This document shows positions 8,297-21,331 of a stretch of DNA of 64,000 bases, in pieces. Source of the stretch: Torreya grandis (Eukaryota > Streptophyta > Pinopsida > Cupressales > Taxaceae); contig JARHVA010005487.1 of NCBI GenBank assembly GCA_037957365.1, positions 207,501 through 271,500 on the forward strand. The letters run 5' to 3'. The notes under the pieces are model-generated. The model was not told the origin of the DNA and did no database searches. It saw nothing but the letters and a program-made list of their open reading frames with translations. The first letter of the stretch is position 1; each line of letters begins with the position of its first letter. Position numbers and translations under genes: made by a program.

Positions 8297-9765
8297 TCAT
8301 GTAAGGGGTAGTTTCTTCTTGTGCCACAAAATCTTGGCTATTTTCTCAACCATCATGCATAAACTAACCTTGAGGTTATCCCCATTGATCCAAATGATTC
8401 TCTCCTTGGACCATATTAGCATGTAATAAAACAATAGCCTTTGTGGAAGGAGTGGGACTAGGATTATAGGCATTGGGATACCTATTAAAACCTTGCTAAC
8501 CCTGCCCTCTTCCTTGGTAGTTTTATTATGGTGAATCTCTTTAGCCTTGTTGAGGATAGGATTAAGGATTAGGTGAAGCACTTACCTATAATTGAGCTTG
8601 CTTGAGCTAAGCTTGTAATGATGATATCTCTTCATCTTTGTTCATAACATTATCCACCTTCTTGGGAAAGTCTTTTAGCTTAAAAATGGCATTAGGAACT
8701 TGTGCTACGTTTGGACCTTTAACTAAACTATGAGACAAAAAAGGCATGGAATCTCTTGGAGGTAGGTTTCTAGCCTGTATTAAACTATTATTAGCTTTAA
8801 TATCTATCTCATATGTGTCTAAAAGAGTGAATTCTCCCATTGATTGTAACATCACCACCACATCAGTACCAATACCCTTGAGATAAGTGGGGAACACAAA
8901 GCTAGTAGGAGGTTTCATGACTAATGGTAACATATGCCAATTCCTTTGAAATATTTCATTAAAATATCTCATATATTAATTAAAACCTTTATTTATCACA
9001 TTCAACTAATGGATTAGTGATGTTTGGTCACTCTTATTCTCAAATCTAGTCACTAGTAATTCCCTAGATCCATCCTAAATTATAATGCAACCACCTTTCA
9101 AAGTCCTATATTAGTCAAGTGCTTTGATTTTTAGAGACATAACAAGTAAGTTAATGAATTTTTTGGCTCAGGTGACATTATGGAAGTTACAAAAATTCAA
9201 AATGTCCCTAACATTCTGAGATGGGGTAATAGGACCCTCTCCATTGTAACCAGAGAGACTCTTGGTAGCATTCGGAGGAATAGGGTCATATTCAAGAAGG
9301 TCAATTGGGTTTTGGGTTTAAAGGCTAGGAAAGGTTATTGCCTATCCATTTCTCTTCTTTCCTCTTAATCTCATATTTATCCAACTTCCTCAACTTCTTT
9401 TTCTCCAAAACCTCCTTACCAAGGATCTCTAAGCATTGGAAATGGTTTAGGGCATTGTTCTTCGAGAAGAGCTTCATCTAGAGGGGATTGATCATAATTC
9501 ATAGATGACCTAGTGAAGACCATGAAGTATAATGTGGGAAACTTGATCTATACCTAGAGATTCTCACCTTTTAGAGTCCCCAAATGCTATATTAAGGATA
9601 TTTCTACAACCCTAAGCTTATCAAGACCAACATTCACCTTATCATGTAAATAATTTATCCCACCAGGCATGTCAAAACTATTGTCTCCAAATATTACACC
9701 CTAGAAGATAGTATTCAATCCTCTTCTAGATTTGGGCAACATTGGGACATTTCTAGGCATGTGGG
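8297..9765 (-). pseudogene. Gypsy gag relic
   Basis: The best preserved part is an open stretch of 121 codons at 8972-8607. It has WHMLPLVMKPPTS and VVMLQSMGEFT, typical of retrotransposon gag C-terminal halves in plants, and ends in a lysine-rich linker. The 8581-8297 stretch continues in another frame. Upstream, 9480-8980 shows gag-like fragments with stops (a GEGPITPSQNVRDIFNFC piece near 9200). A possible start, MPRNVPM, lies near 9760. Gag would package element RNA. No zinc knuckle was recognised. The start is uncertain because of the frame breaks. Confidence 0.6.
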
Positions 9766-10936
9766 TATACCTATAGAGCAAATCAACCTCTAGATTTAGA
9801 AGGGGCTAGCTCCCTAAATGTGTCTCTGCAAAACCACTTATGGCTAAACAAGTTTATTGAAGGGAAAAGTGTCAGAAATTATATAAAATGAAAACCTACT
9901 CTAAGAATGATGATACATAAAAATTATCTTCCACATGAATATCATATTTTAGTGCACAATATATCAAAGCACATAGACCATTCCCAAGCTCTAAGGATTC
10001 TAACACAAGTATTTAAACATAAATGTGAGATGTGTAAAATGACACAATGAAAATGAACTAAAATGCAAAATTTTCACATTTCAAAACAATAATATGCATG
10101 AAAAAATTTAATACACTTAGACACACTATGTATGACTAGTTAGATTCAAAACTCTTACTCAGGCATCAAGGACAAAGGATATAATGATGAAAACCATCAT
10201 TTGTTATCACTATACATCTCTTACACACTCAAAAAAATTCTCATAACTTGAAATAAAATATACTAGTACTTAATACTTAAAGGTAAAATGTGATATCATT
10301 CTAGTGGGGCTTCACCATACACTATGTGGTTGTCTTTTTATTATCCTAAGGGATATATATAGCATAGAGTAAGTGAGAGGGGGAGACCTTTGGTGAAAAA
10401 GAGAGGAATAAATTAGTTGGAAGTCTCCATCTTCAACTACAACCATCTTTGCAAGGGATGTTCATTATAACCATTTGATTGATCCATGTCATCTCTTATG
10501 GTTACATAGTTTAGCCTACTCTCTCAAAGATGCTTCTCTAATGGTTGTGTTAATAAAAATAGGATATTCTTGGGCTGAGTCATGGCATCAAAGTGGTTAT
10601 CCACATATTTCAGATTTGTCATTTTCATTACATTGGCCTTGTCTTCCTCCTTTTATTGGTTATAAAATGACATAGATCTCGATTGATCAATGGTGATATG
10701 GGCCTTCTCACTACTTCAATGGATAAATAAAATGAGCCCTTGGATCCTTGAGAATTTGAGTAAGGACTATGGAACTACCTAGGGATCCACTATTTTAAAT
10801 ACCAATGGTTATTTATTGAGGTATAAGTTTGACGTTCATGTAACCATCTTTTTATGGACTCCCTTCTATTCTTTTCAGACCCATCTTTATACAGACTCTC
10901 TACAAGTGTCTATAACCTTTAGACTACTCAAACATG
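9766..10936. other. Non-coding stretch beyond gypsy gag
   Basis: This should hold the leader and the right LTR of the minus-strand gypsy, but neither a primer-binding site nor a paired LTR could be found. The longest open frames (10475-10675 and 10816-11055, plus strand) have no recognisable domain and are treated as chance. Confidence 0.4.
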
Positions 10937-12010
10937 CCCTTCAAAAATTCTTTTGTGTACTCTGTAGGAGTGTCTATACCCTTCAGATTATTTCCAAAGG
11001 ATACTTTGGCATAAAAATACCCTTTGGGACCTTGGTTTTATGGTACTTTATCTGAAAGGTGCCCTTCAAAGATTTTTAAAAGGCCCTTCAGACTTTCCCC
11101 AAGTGTCCCTTTAGACTATTTTCTTTGGGAATTTTCCCTAAAATAATTCTTGTCCATTTTCTCTGAAAGAACCCACCTTCTATGGACTTTCTTTTGGTTT
11201 CCCTTCAAACCTTTTTTGAAGGACACTTTTTCAACAAAAAACCCTTCAATTTTTTTTAGGGTACTTTGTAGGTGAAAATATCCTCTCAAAACTTGAAGTT
11301 CCCTTTGAAAGAATGGAATTACCCATTTGGACATTTTACAAGTGACCACTTTCTATAAAGAGAGACCCTTTGAAACCTTTAAATTATACCCTTATTTGGA
11401 AGATACCCTTAGAAATAATGAAAGTGGACCTTTCTTTGAGGAAAAAGCCCTTCAAGTTTTTTTAAAGTGTCCCTTCAAACTTTTTTTGAAGGACACTTTT
11501 ACAATAAAAAGACCCTTCAGAATTTTGGAAGTGGACCAATTTCTGAGAAAGACCCTTTGAAAATCTTGCATATGTCCCTTAGGACTTTTGGAAAGTGTCC
11601 CTTTGATGGATAAATTGTCCTTTAGATTGTTTTTCAAGTGACCCTTCGAAAAAATGGAATTGCCCTTTGGAGAAATTGCAAATGACACTTTCCCTTAGAA
11701 TTTTTGAAAGTGACCACTTCTCTGAGAAAAATACCCTTCGAGAAGCTTAAAAAGGAGAATTATTTAAAACTTTTTTTCTAAAACAAAAATTCTAAAAGAA
11801 AGAACAAACCCTTCAGAAATGTTATTTTAGACAAAAAGTTTGAAACAATTCCTTCAAAAAATTTGAAAAGTGCCCTTTAAAAAATTTGAATATGTCCCTT
11901 CACAAGAGAAAAAGACCCTTCATTAGAATGTAAATGTCCCTTAAAAAAATTTAAAAGTGTCCCTTCACTTTAGAAATGATCCTTCAGCATTCCTAAGATC
12001 TACCCTTTGG
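10937..12010. repeat. Degenerate minisatellite on a ~21-bp step
   Basis: CCCTT recurs about 30 times, at 10937, 10979, 11020, 11062, 11084, 11107, 11201, 11242, 11366, 11389, 11448, 11471, 11513, 11553, 11576, 11599, 11642 and 11663, continuing to 12004. Most steps are 20-23 or 41-43 bp, suggesting an ancestral unit near 21 bp of the type GTGTCCCTTCAAAATTTTGA. Units are partly palindromic: 11464-11501 forms an inverted repeat (AAAGTGTCCCTTCAAA facing TTTGAAGGACACTTT). Overlapping open frames on both strands here (11327-11560 plus; 11116-11349 and 11452-11688 minus) follow from a 21-bp step keeping reading phase. Confidence 0.75.
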
Positions 12011-15000
12011 AAAACTTGTTTAGGAAACTTTCATTCAAACTTCTTTATTTTGGACAAAAAGTCTGAAACAATTCCTTTGAGACTTGGACAAAAAAGACCA
12101 AACAAAGGCTTCAAAATGAAATAAAATTTGGTCTTTGTTTGATATGGGGATGAACAAATGGAATGTTGCACCTATCCAAAACAAAAGATGCAAAACTTGG
12201 GAGTGAAAAATGGCTAATAATCTTATTTACCATTTTATTGATTGTTATCTTGTAGCTCAAATTTTATGCCCTTTAATAAACCTGTGTATTGTATAAAATT
12301 GTGTCACATTTGAATATTTATGGTTAGGTTTATATTCAACATTTATAACTAGCTTCTAACACCTATAATGTTTTTAGTCTTGCCAAGATCTAGTTAGTTA
12401 ACCTTGACCATGTCAAGCTTCCTTATTTAATCTTTATAATGCAGCATTTTGGTATGTTGAAATGTATGATGGTTACATTGGATTTAACTTCGTCATTGTC
12501 TTTATTTTTATTTTTCTAAATAAAATCCTAAAATTTTAATAGGGTATGTGATTTATTTTTGTTTGGTTATCCTAACTATAGTCTTTGGGTTTGGTTAACT
12601 AAGAAACAAGTGGACTTTAGTCCATAATTTACATTCTTTAATAATATTTTTTATAAAAATTATGGATTTTAGATTTATTCCATCATATGTATGAAATGTT
12701 AATGATAAAAATCAATTTGACCTTATGGTTTGATTAGGCCACAATGGCCCATTTTTAAAAATTTGGTGTTTAGAGTTTTCTTTGGACAACATGGTCATTG
12801 TGCTTTTTTTCTTCACAAGATTGGCTTGGAACCATAAACTATCTCTATTATTTGGGAGGTATAAAGTTTCATTAAGATTATATATATTTTGATGGTTCAG
12901 TTGGAATGTTAAGGTGTAGATTTAGTAGTGGTTAATCCTACAATTTCATTGGAAAAATATGGAAACATGGGGACAAGGATATTAGTGCCTTCATCTTATT
13001 TGTCCCATGATTTGAGTTAATCATGTTTAGACTTCAATGATTGGTGGGTTTTGGTTATTATTTTAACCTTCTCATTTTTAAAAGGGGGAGTGTGTGGAAG
13101 CACAAAAAAATAGCTCTCACTGGCAAAAATAAAGATGATAGAATGTGAAACCTATTCACCAAGTAATTTTTAGTACTTTGGGTATTTTTTTTATTTTATT
13201 AAATTTTATGGTCATTTTTAGTAATGTATATGGAAAAAAATAATATTAGGTTCTATTGGGGTTGTAGGTGTATTTTTTTACACTATTCCATACACATTAT
13301 TTACAATTCATTCATTCCATTCTTGACTAGTTTTATTTTTGTTATTATTGTGTTATGGATTTATTTCTAGGTTTCTCTTATTTTGGTTAAACCATATATG
13401 TATTGGAAGTGATTTTCTTGAATAAGTGCATTTTATTGTTTGTGTGAAGAAATTTTTGTTTTATTTTATTTTTGTATGAGTTTTTCTATTGGTGGTAATG
13501 GAAACTTGAATCTTCATTGGAATAAACATACCCACCACACTAATTACTAAGCTCCACCATCAAAATGATGGATGGAGTGCCTAGTGCCACCAATAAGGGG
13601 CTCATAGGGTTTGAAGGGTGGGATTTACTACTTTGTGTTTTCACTTATATCCATTATTACCTAGTTTTTTTATAGCATACATGTGTGTGGTAACATTATT
13701 GGGAAGAAAACCTATTTTTGGGGTCAAGGATGAAATAGTGTTACAACCATGTTGTTATCTGAATTTATGCATTGTCAATTGATGTGTTGATTTAAACCTT
13801 GTATACATATATTTGTATATATAAAATCATATATCTTGGAGGGTCTTTAATATATAATTTACGAATCATTTGTCTTGATAACTAATTATTTGCATTACAA
13901 TCATTGAATATTTATATAAGGCATAGATTATTTGTGTCACTAGTAGAGTTGTTTAATAATTCTATCTATGGAAAACCTATAGGTTTATATTTTATTTAAA
14001 ATTCATTCAATATTCATCCTTTTCCTCTATATTCATTTTATATGACCTTTATATACTCTATTGAATTGCATAAGTAACAAGAATATTCTAAAATGCACAT
14101 GTTTATGGAGTAGATGATATTAATGTGTTTTCTCCATGAGTAATAAAAGATGAAACAATTTCATGACTCATTCAATGAAATTTGATTTATTTTAAATTAA
14201 AATTAAATATATTTCAATCTTTATATTGATTTATTGTGGATTCTAAATCCTGACATTTGTTAAGTTTAGATTTGAATATTGAATGTTGACTTAAGATGAA
14301 TATATGTACTTTCTTATGTTAATTAAATGGTAAATAATGCATGTGGATTTAAGGAAGGTTGTTTATGAAACTTGAATCATCTTACATAACTCAAATAAAC
14401 ATAATTCACAATACTTTGAAGATTATAATAACAATGTTATAAACACACACACAGTCCAAATAACCTTTATATAGCTCAATGAAATTAATTTAGAACTTAG
14501 TATATAGCTTGGGGAATGTTATTAAATCAAGTATTGCATTGTATTAATAAAAATGATTATGAATTAATTTATTTTTTGTTAACTTTATTTAAAGTGAATT
14601 TATTGTAATCTTATGGTAAAAATAAATAATAAATTACATGGATTATTGTGATTCCATATCCATATAAAGAGGAAATAGTAAGTCATATTCAAAAAATAAA
14701 GGTAATGGTAGATAGAGTTTTTATATTACAAATTTATATTTATGGATGATTTTCATGCTTCAGTGAATATATTCCAAATGCATATATTTTAGTATCACAT
14801 TAATATTTCAATAGATATGGTTAATAATGATGGTTATTGGTATATAATGTAACATTTGTATCATTTTTGATGTTTTGAAAATTCTTGTGTTATGAATATA
14901 GTTATATTTAAAACAAATTTTCATTTTAAACACAATCAATTTTTCATTACTAGATTAAATAATAATGTGGTGGTATTGGTTGAATAAGTAATTACACACA

Positions 15001-15823
15001 ACTTTATAATTTATTACTATTAATGGTTAAAATGATTACTCATGTAAAGTATTGGTATAAAGGTGGATTGTAAAATGGATTGTAATTTTCACCCACATCA
15101 ACTTGAGGACAAATGGACAAGAAATTAAAATATTATCTCATGTTTGAAAGAGAGTCACTAATATGTTTTCTTCTTGAATAAAACCATGAAGAATCTCAAG
15201 TATTGTATGAATTATGAAATTAGTGTCTTTAAGATAATTTTTATATTTATCTTACATAATAATAACCATTCAAATAAATTTAAATAAATTTAATAATTTT
15301 AAGGTTATATTGATCGATCTTATCACTAATTAATCATTAATAATTAAAAGATTATAGTTTGATTTTTAATAAGTGTGAATTTTAGTTGAATATTTCAATA
15401 GCATCATCATTTAATGTTTTAAAATGGGATGATAAAAGTTATAATAACATTTTTTTGGTGATCCAATACCTATGTATAAATAATACAACCTTGGGTAGGT
15501 AGAATCGATAATTACTTTAATTAGTACCACTATGTATGTTATGCACCTATTTAGAAAATGGCTTGATTTCATTAATTAGTGTGATAATAATGGAATGAAA
15601 ATTTTAAATAAATTAAAACTTTTATTTTATGGTGTATACATTTAAAATTAAAATTTAATCTAAAACCATGGACTTGTGAACACTCTTTTACACACTTAGC
15701 TATAGACCTATCTTAGAGCCCCTTATTATCACTTTCAACCACCTTACACATTCTTCTAGGTTGATATATGACCCTTGAATGAACTTATAATATATTTATC
15801 AAATTTAGACACATTTTACACCT
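12011..15823. other. AT-rich DNA without recognised genes
   Basis: No conserved protein, RNA gene or paired repeat is visible. At 13074-13092 ttttaaaagggggagtgtg resembles a polypurine tract followed by an LTR start (TG at 13091 or 13093). It may mark the end of an old plus-strand LTR element, but no partner LTR is in the window. Confidence 0.4.
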
Positions 15824-16329
15824 TGAATAACACTCAACATGATGAAATCATCCATTTGAAAAGAGATTCTTATGGGACTATAGCACACCACTCTAGTGTC
15901 CTTTCCCCTCTCCTGTGTTCCTACCAATTAATGGCTAATTTGCCAAATTAAAATCTATATGATGGTAAAAACATGTCCATAATGAGACTAATTCAAATTA
16001 TTTTAAATTATAAGACTATATAAACACTTTTAAAACCATTTTTCACAAAAGGGACATTCACATCGAAAAGCACCAGAATCACACTTTCACATTAAGTGTA
16101 AGATATCTATTTCTCCCAATTATGATTTGATACAACCCTAATAGCCAAAATATCAATATTGAACATACAATATAAGTCAAAATTCCTAGTTAAATAAATT
16201 AATAAAATAATTAATGTACTATAATATAGAACATTACACTAGTTGTTTACACACCACTATAGCATGTGATAACTACATGAAGTTTGATCCCTCTTTGGAG
16301 TATTAATATATAGGCAATGATCAATATGA
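15824..16329 (+). repeat. Left LTR of the gypsy remnant, first part
   Basis: Corresponds to 24052-24545. Shared landmarks are the gggactatagcacaayrctctagtgtc block and the tatgactatataaacactttta block. The latter contains a likely TATA box (ctatataaacac) present in both copies. It is cut at 16329 by the inserted element. Confidence 0.7.
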
Positions 16330-18008
16330 TGTAGGAGAATCATCTAAGAGATGTATGTTTTTAAATATTGGCATAATTTTAAATTTAAATAGTCTTTGAC
16401 TATCTTGTCAAGTCATTTTGAATGAGTCCAAGTTAGTGTAGTTTCAAACATTACTCTTTAGAGAAATATTGCACATTCTTGTCAAAATTCATATTTTGAA
16501 AATTTAAATTTGTTTATGAATTTGGAAGGGATTTTTATGTAGTCAAGTAAGCTTTTAGTATTTTTTTGTTTTTAAATATCCTTTAATTTTCAATAAGTGT
16601 TTCTATAATCTTTTTCCATCTAGAAAATCAACTTAAAGGAGTCATCACGTTAGTATATGTAGGAAAAGGCTAAATTGAATATGTGTAAGGATGTGTTTCA
16701 AGTTATTAAGATATTATTGGTATATGGAACAATAAAAAACCAAGAATATTAATTATGTATTTAATGGGTAAATTTATAATAATTAAATAAGGAACCAAAT
16801 AAGAGTAAGGAATGCGAGTAGAAAAGAGAGAGGTTGTAGTCTTTGAAGAGGAGTATTGTTAGTTAGTAGATTGTGCATTAGTTGTAAATAAATATATAAA
16901 GAGATACTTAATAAAAAAATTATGTATATTATACTATTAATAATATTTTGAGTGTATTATTTTCATATTATTTAAGCCTCATAATTGTATTTTGTTATGT
17001 TCTAAAAGTATGTAGGGTTGATTATAAGAAAATAGGGTTTATACAGTACTTTTAGGTATGTTTATGAGGTTGTTTGAATGGATAATTATATAAATTAATT
17101 ATATGAAGTTAGATTAAGGGGTATTTATTAATTTTAGGGAATTAAACCCTTATTCTAATAATTAAACCTAAAATTTTATGTAATTATTCACTATCATCTT
17201 TTTCATAGTATAAAAATTTAGAATTTTGAGTGGAAAATAGTTACATAAATGTATGTGTATGTTTCATGATTGGATATGAAGATATGGAAAGGTATAAATG
17301 GTTATGTAAGACTAAAATAAATAATTATCTTGTGGAGAAAGTTTAAAACCTTGCTTTTTATAGGTTTTTTATATTATGAATTTAAGTTAAGGTAACATTT
17401 AATATAAGAAGTTGAGATCAAATTAAATGAGAATTTGGAAGACCTTAAATTAAAAAAAAATCATTTTGTAGTTTAATTTGAGGCCCATAAGGTTTGATTT
17501 TAGTCAATAAGATCATATTGAGAGTAGAAAAGGGTATTAAAAGATTGCATTTTCATAGAAACAAGCATAGTGAAAGGATTGGAAACTTAATAAGGACATA
17601 AATAGCCTATGAGTAAATCTTTAAATGTGTTTACAAGAGTTACAACCTTTTTTAATTTAATTTAATAGTTCACAGGTCTATGCAAAGTCCTAAAAGGTAT
17701 AACTCTTTGTTTTTATTAAATAATGATAAAAGAGAAAGGTTTGATAGTATATATTGAGTTGGGAAAATAATATAAATAATGAAAGTATATTATTTATGCA
17801 TAATAAAACCAATTTGAGTTTAATGTCCATATTTAAGACTAGCACTCTTTGAAGAAGGTTTAAATCGATAGGCATATTTAAAAAGACTTAATAACCAAAT
17901 TGATTATGTGATTTATGGATAAATATCAGGGTAAAGGAAGGTAGTGGATAGGTATAAAAAGTAATTATGTATATCAATCACCTCAATAAAGTGGATAGGT
18001 AATTCTCA
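16330..18008 (+). repeat. Left LTR of the LARD-like element
   Basis: Aligns with 18839-21272 from TGTAGGA to the stretch ending caataaagtgg...ctca. Compared with the right copy it lacks about 0.75 kb near 17330. A 61-codon minus-strand open frame at 17690-17875 has no recognisable domain. Confidence 0.65.
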
Positions 18009-18838
18009 TTGTAGAGGATAAAATCAAGGATGAAGAAGTGATAGAAGCATATTTATCTTCTCTTGAAGAGGAAGAACATAAGGATGTATTTTTTTTGAAT
18101 CCTTATAAGATGATAAGAAAATAAAAAAGAACTTATAAAATCACAAGATAAAGTGGTGCCATTGAAGGAGGCATCTAGAAGGGAAATTTGGGCTCAATAT
18201 TTATATTCCATAAATCATTAATAATGTGTGACTATAGGTTTAAAAGAAGAATAAATAAATGAGAATGAATTATTTGTCTATGTGAATGTAGATCAGCTAT
18301 AGGTGGAGATGAAAACATTAGAAAACTTGATTTTTACATCAGTTAATAAGGGTACAACTGGTAAAAATGAAATGGGAAGTTAAGGAACTAATTTTGAATG
18401 AATTAAGACCAAATAAAACCAAGAGGATACTGTACAAAAAGTTGAAGATGAAGAAATACTAAGTAAGAATATAAAAAGTGAACTGATGATAGTAATTGGA
18501 GTGGCAATTATGTCTCAATTTTTTAAACTAATCATGATTTTAATCTTGCATGTGCAGGTATGAAAGAATATGAAAATAAGTAGATGGAGTCATTTAAAAG
18601 GCTCATGAAGATAGAGGTGGAATCATATGAAATTATAATGGAATTAAATAAGGAATGCAAAGAAAACAAGGAGCCAATTGGACTCTTGAAGCATGAATAA
18701 TATGGTATAACTAAATGTGGTATAAGATAAATCAAGGATGTGCTGAGAAATTAGAAGAAAATAAAGAAAGATAACTAAGAAGACTCCATTTGAGATGGAT
18801 CTCAAAATTTTATACATGAGGAGTATGATGTAGGAACA
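18009..18838 (+). other. Internal region of the LARD-like element
   Basis: 830 bp. The only coding-like piece is an acidic stretch of about 30 codons beginning near 18025 (EEVIEAYLSSLEEEE), too short to assign. It ends in the purine-rich catgaggagtatga before the right LTR. Confidence 0.45.
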
Positions 18839-21269
18839 TCATAAAAGAGATATATGTTTGTAAATCCTAACCTAATTTTTAATTTAAATAGTCTTTGAGT
18901 ATCTGTTCATGTCATTTTGACTAATTCCAAGTGGGTAGAGTTTCAAACATTTATCTTTAGAGAAATATTTCACTTTCTCACCAAAATTCATATCTTAAAA
19001 ATTTAAACTTGTTTATGTTTTTGGATGGAATTTTGATGTAGTCAAGTAATTTTTTATTAATGTTTCTATTTTTAAATATCATTTAAGGTCAAAAAAGTGT
19101 TTTTATAATCCTTATCCATCTAGAAACCCAACTTGAAGGAATCATCATGCTAGTATACATAGGAGAAGCCTAAATTGAGTATGTGTTACAATGAGTTTCA
19201 AGTTAGTAAGAGATTATTGGTATATAAAAAAATAATAGAACAAGAATATTAATTATATAATTAATGGATAAAATTATAATAAATAAATAAGGAACCTAAT
19301 AAGATTAAGGAAGGAGAGTAGAGAAGAGAGAGGTTGCAGGCTTTGAACAAGAGTTTGTGTTATTTGGAAGAATGTGTATTAGTTTTAAAGAAATAAATAA
19401 ATAGATAATTCATAAAAGTGTTTGATGTATATTATCCTATTAATAATAATTAAGTGTATTATTTTTATATTATTCAATCTTGATAATTGTATTTTATGAT
19501 GTTCCAATAGTATGCAAGATTGATTGTAAGAAACTAGGGTTTATACAGTACTTTCAAGTATGTTTGTGAGGTTTATTGAATGGATAATTCTATAAAATCA
19601 TAATATGAAGTTATATTAAGGTGTATATATTGATTTAAAGACATTAAACATCAATAATAATCTTTACAACCAAAATTTTAAGTAATTATTCACTCTCAGG
19701 TTTGTCACAGTATAAAAATTTAAAATTTTAAGTGGAAAATAGTCATGTTAATATTGTTATACATTTCATGATGGGATATGAATATATGGAAATGTATAAA
19801 TGCTTATTTAATACCTAAATAAATCATTATTTTTTCTTTAAATCATTATTTAATATTTAAATATAAATTTATTAGTTCTCAGGCTTTGTTCTTATAGACT
19901 ATGGCTTGGGATACAAAAACCCTTAATCTCTAAAACTAACCCTAAAAATTTAATGAAATTTTTTGGATAGATAATAAAAGTATTTTATAAGGTGATAAAA
20001 GTGTTTTTAAGTATTTAATACACTCTTATCTCAATTTATAGATGATTAAGTGTAAACAAGTCTATAATAACCTTAAAATAGGGTTTAGATTATGTAAATT
20101 AATAATATCTTGAGAATGAGCCACACAAATATTATTAAACATTATTAGGAATTTTTTTATGATGTATTATAATAAATTAATTATTTTTAATTATATTTTG
20201 ACACATAAAATAATATATTTTAAACTTTCTTAGCTACAGACATGTGTATGATACATGAAAACCTTTTTTTAGAATACAAAAGTGAACACAACTTTTAAAG
20301 GATTAATTATTAATGTATGAAAATTTGAAACAAGATATAAGTAAATTTTTTTAAGGTAATAAATATCTTATAAATTTTATATGGTTTTTAAAAAAAATTA
20401 TGCTAGTTTCAATACATGTAGGCCTATATAATTAGTCCTAAAATAGGGGTTTTGAGAGTCAAATCTTTAATAACTTGAGATATAATCCTATAAAAGGCAT
20501 GAAACGTTTTAGGATGGTGTATTTATATTAATATAAATTTTTAGAGTTGTTTTAAAAAAAATCATTTGGAGAAGAATTTATGCTAGAAAAAACCAGGTCT
20601 ACAATTTTGTTGGTAAAGTCTAAAACCCTACTTTTGATTAGTTTCTTATATTTTCAATATGAGTTAAGGTAAAAATCAACATAATAAGTTTTATAAAATT
20701 AAATGAGTTTTGATAAGACATAAAATAATAAAAATTCCTTTTGTATTTGAATTTGACTTGTCGAAGGTGTGATTGTAGTCAAGATCATATTGAGACTAGA
20801 CAAGGGTATTAAAAGATTGTGTTTTCAAAAAAACAAACATAGTGAAAGGATTGGAAACATAATAAGGAGATAAATAGAATATGAGTTAAGATTTAAATTT
20901 GTTTACAAGAGTTACTAACTTATATACTTCAATTGAACATTTCATAGGTCTATGTAAAGGCCTAAAAGATAGAATTATGTGGAGAATGATAAAAGAGAAA
21001 GGTTTGATATTATATATTGAGTTGGGAAAACATTTTAATGAATGAAAGTATCATATTTATGCATCATAAACCAATTTTACATCAATACACATATTTACTA
21101 CTATCACTTTTTGAATAAGGTTGAAATTTATATGTCTATTTACAAATGCTTAATAACCAATTATTTATGTTTTATGGATAAATACTAGGGTAAAAGAAGG
21201 TCTTAGATAGGTATACAAAGGAAGGATGTATATAAAGAACCTAAATAAAGATTAAAAGTTATGGTGGAG

Positions 21270-21272
<3 letters not shown>
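18839..21272 (+). repeat. Right LTR of the LARD-like element, with an extra ~0.75 kb
   Basis: Matches the left LTR at 18839-19810 and 20575-21272. The intervening segment has no counterpart on the left. It is either a later insertion here or a deletion there. It has no coding potential or visible terminal repeats. Confidence 0.6.

Positions 21273-21326
<54 letters not shown>
21272..21326. repeat. (TA)n microsatellite, 55 bp
   Basis: Perfect TA repeat at the point where the two LARD LTRs stop matching. Confidence 0.95.

Positions 21327-21331
<5 letters not shown>

Larger units (their letters stand above)
1..9765 (-). mobile_element. Decayed Ty3/gypsy retrotransposon, split by a copia insertion, running off the left edge
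   Basis: Read leftward on the minus strand, the pieces are gag (about 9760-8297), protease (about 7740-7095), an RNase H-like domain (6993-6742), RT (about 6192-5554), then after the copia element RNase H (959-440) and the start of integrase (to position 1). Continuity across the copia is strong: the RT-RNase H connection ends at 5549 and resumes at 959 in a matching frame, as expected of one protein cut by an insertion. Every domain has stops or frameshifts. I could not locate its LTRs: the left one lies outside the window, and the right one should lie beyond about 9765, but I found no primer-binding site there. The protease-RNase H-RT order resembles Tat-like plant gypsy proteins that carry an extra RNase H. 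The subclade is not certain. Confidence 0.85.

Noticed and set aside
1..9765. Possible integrated plant pararetrovirus
   Set aside because: The presence of an integrase zinc-finger relic, gypsy-type gag and protease, with no movement-protein-like frame, points to a gypsy retrotransposon.
10475..10675. 66-codon open frame as a possible small gene
   Set aside because: No homology recognised and no partner features. This length is expected by chance in several kilobases.
11116..11688. Three overlapping open frames on both strands, possible repeat protein
   Set aside because: Explained by the 21-bp step of the minisatellite, which keeps phase and avoids stops. No supported start or homology.
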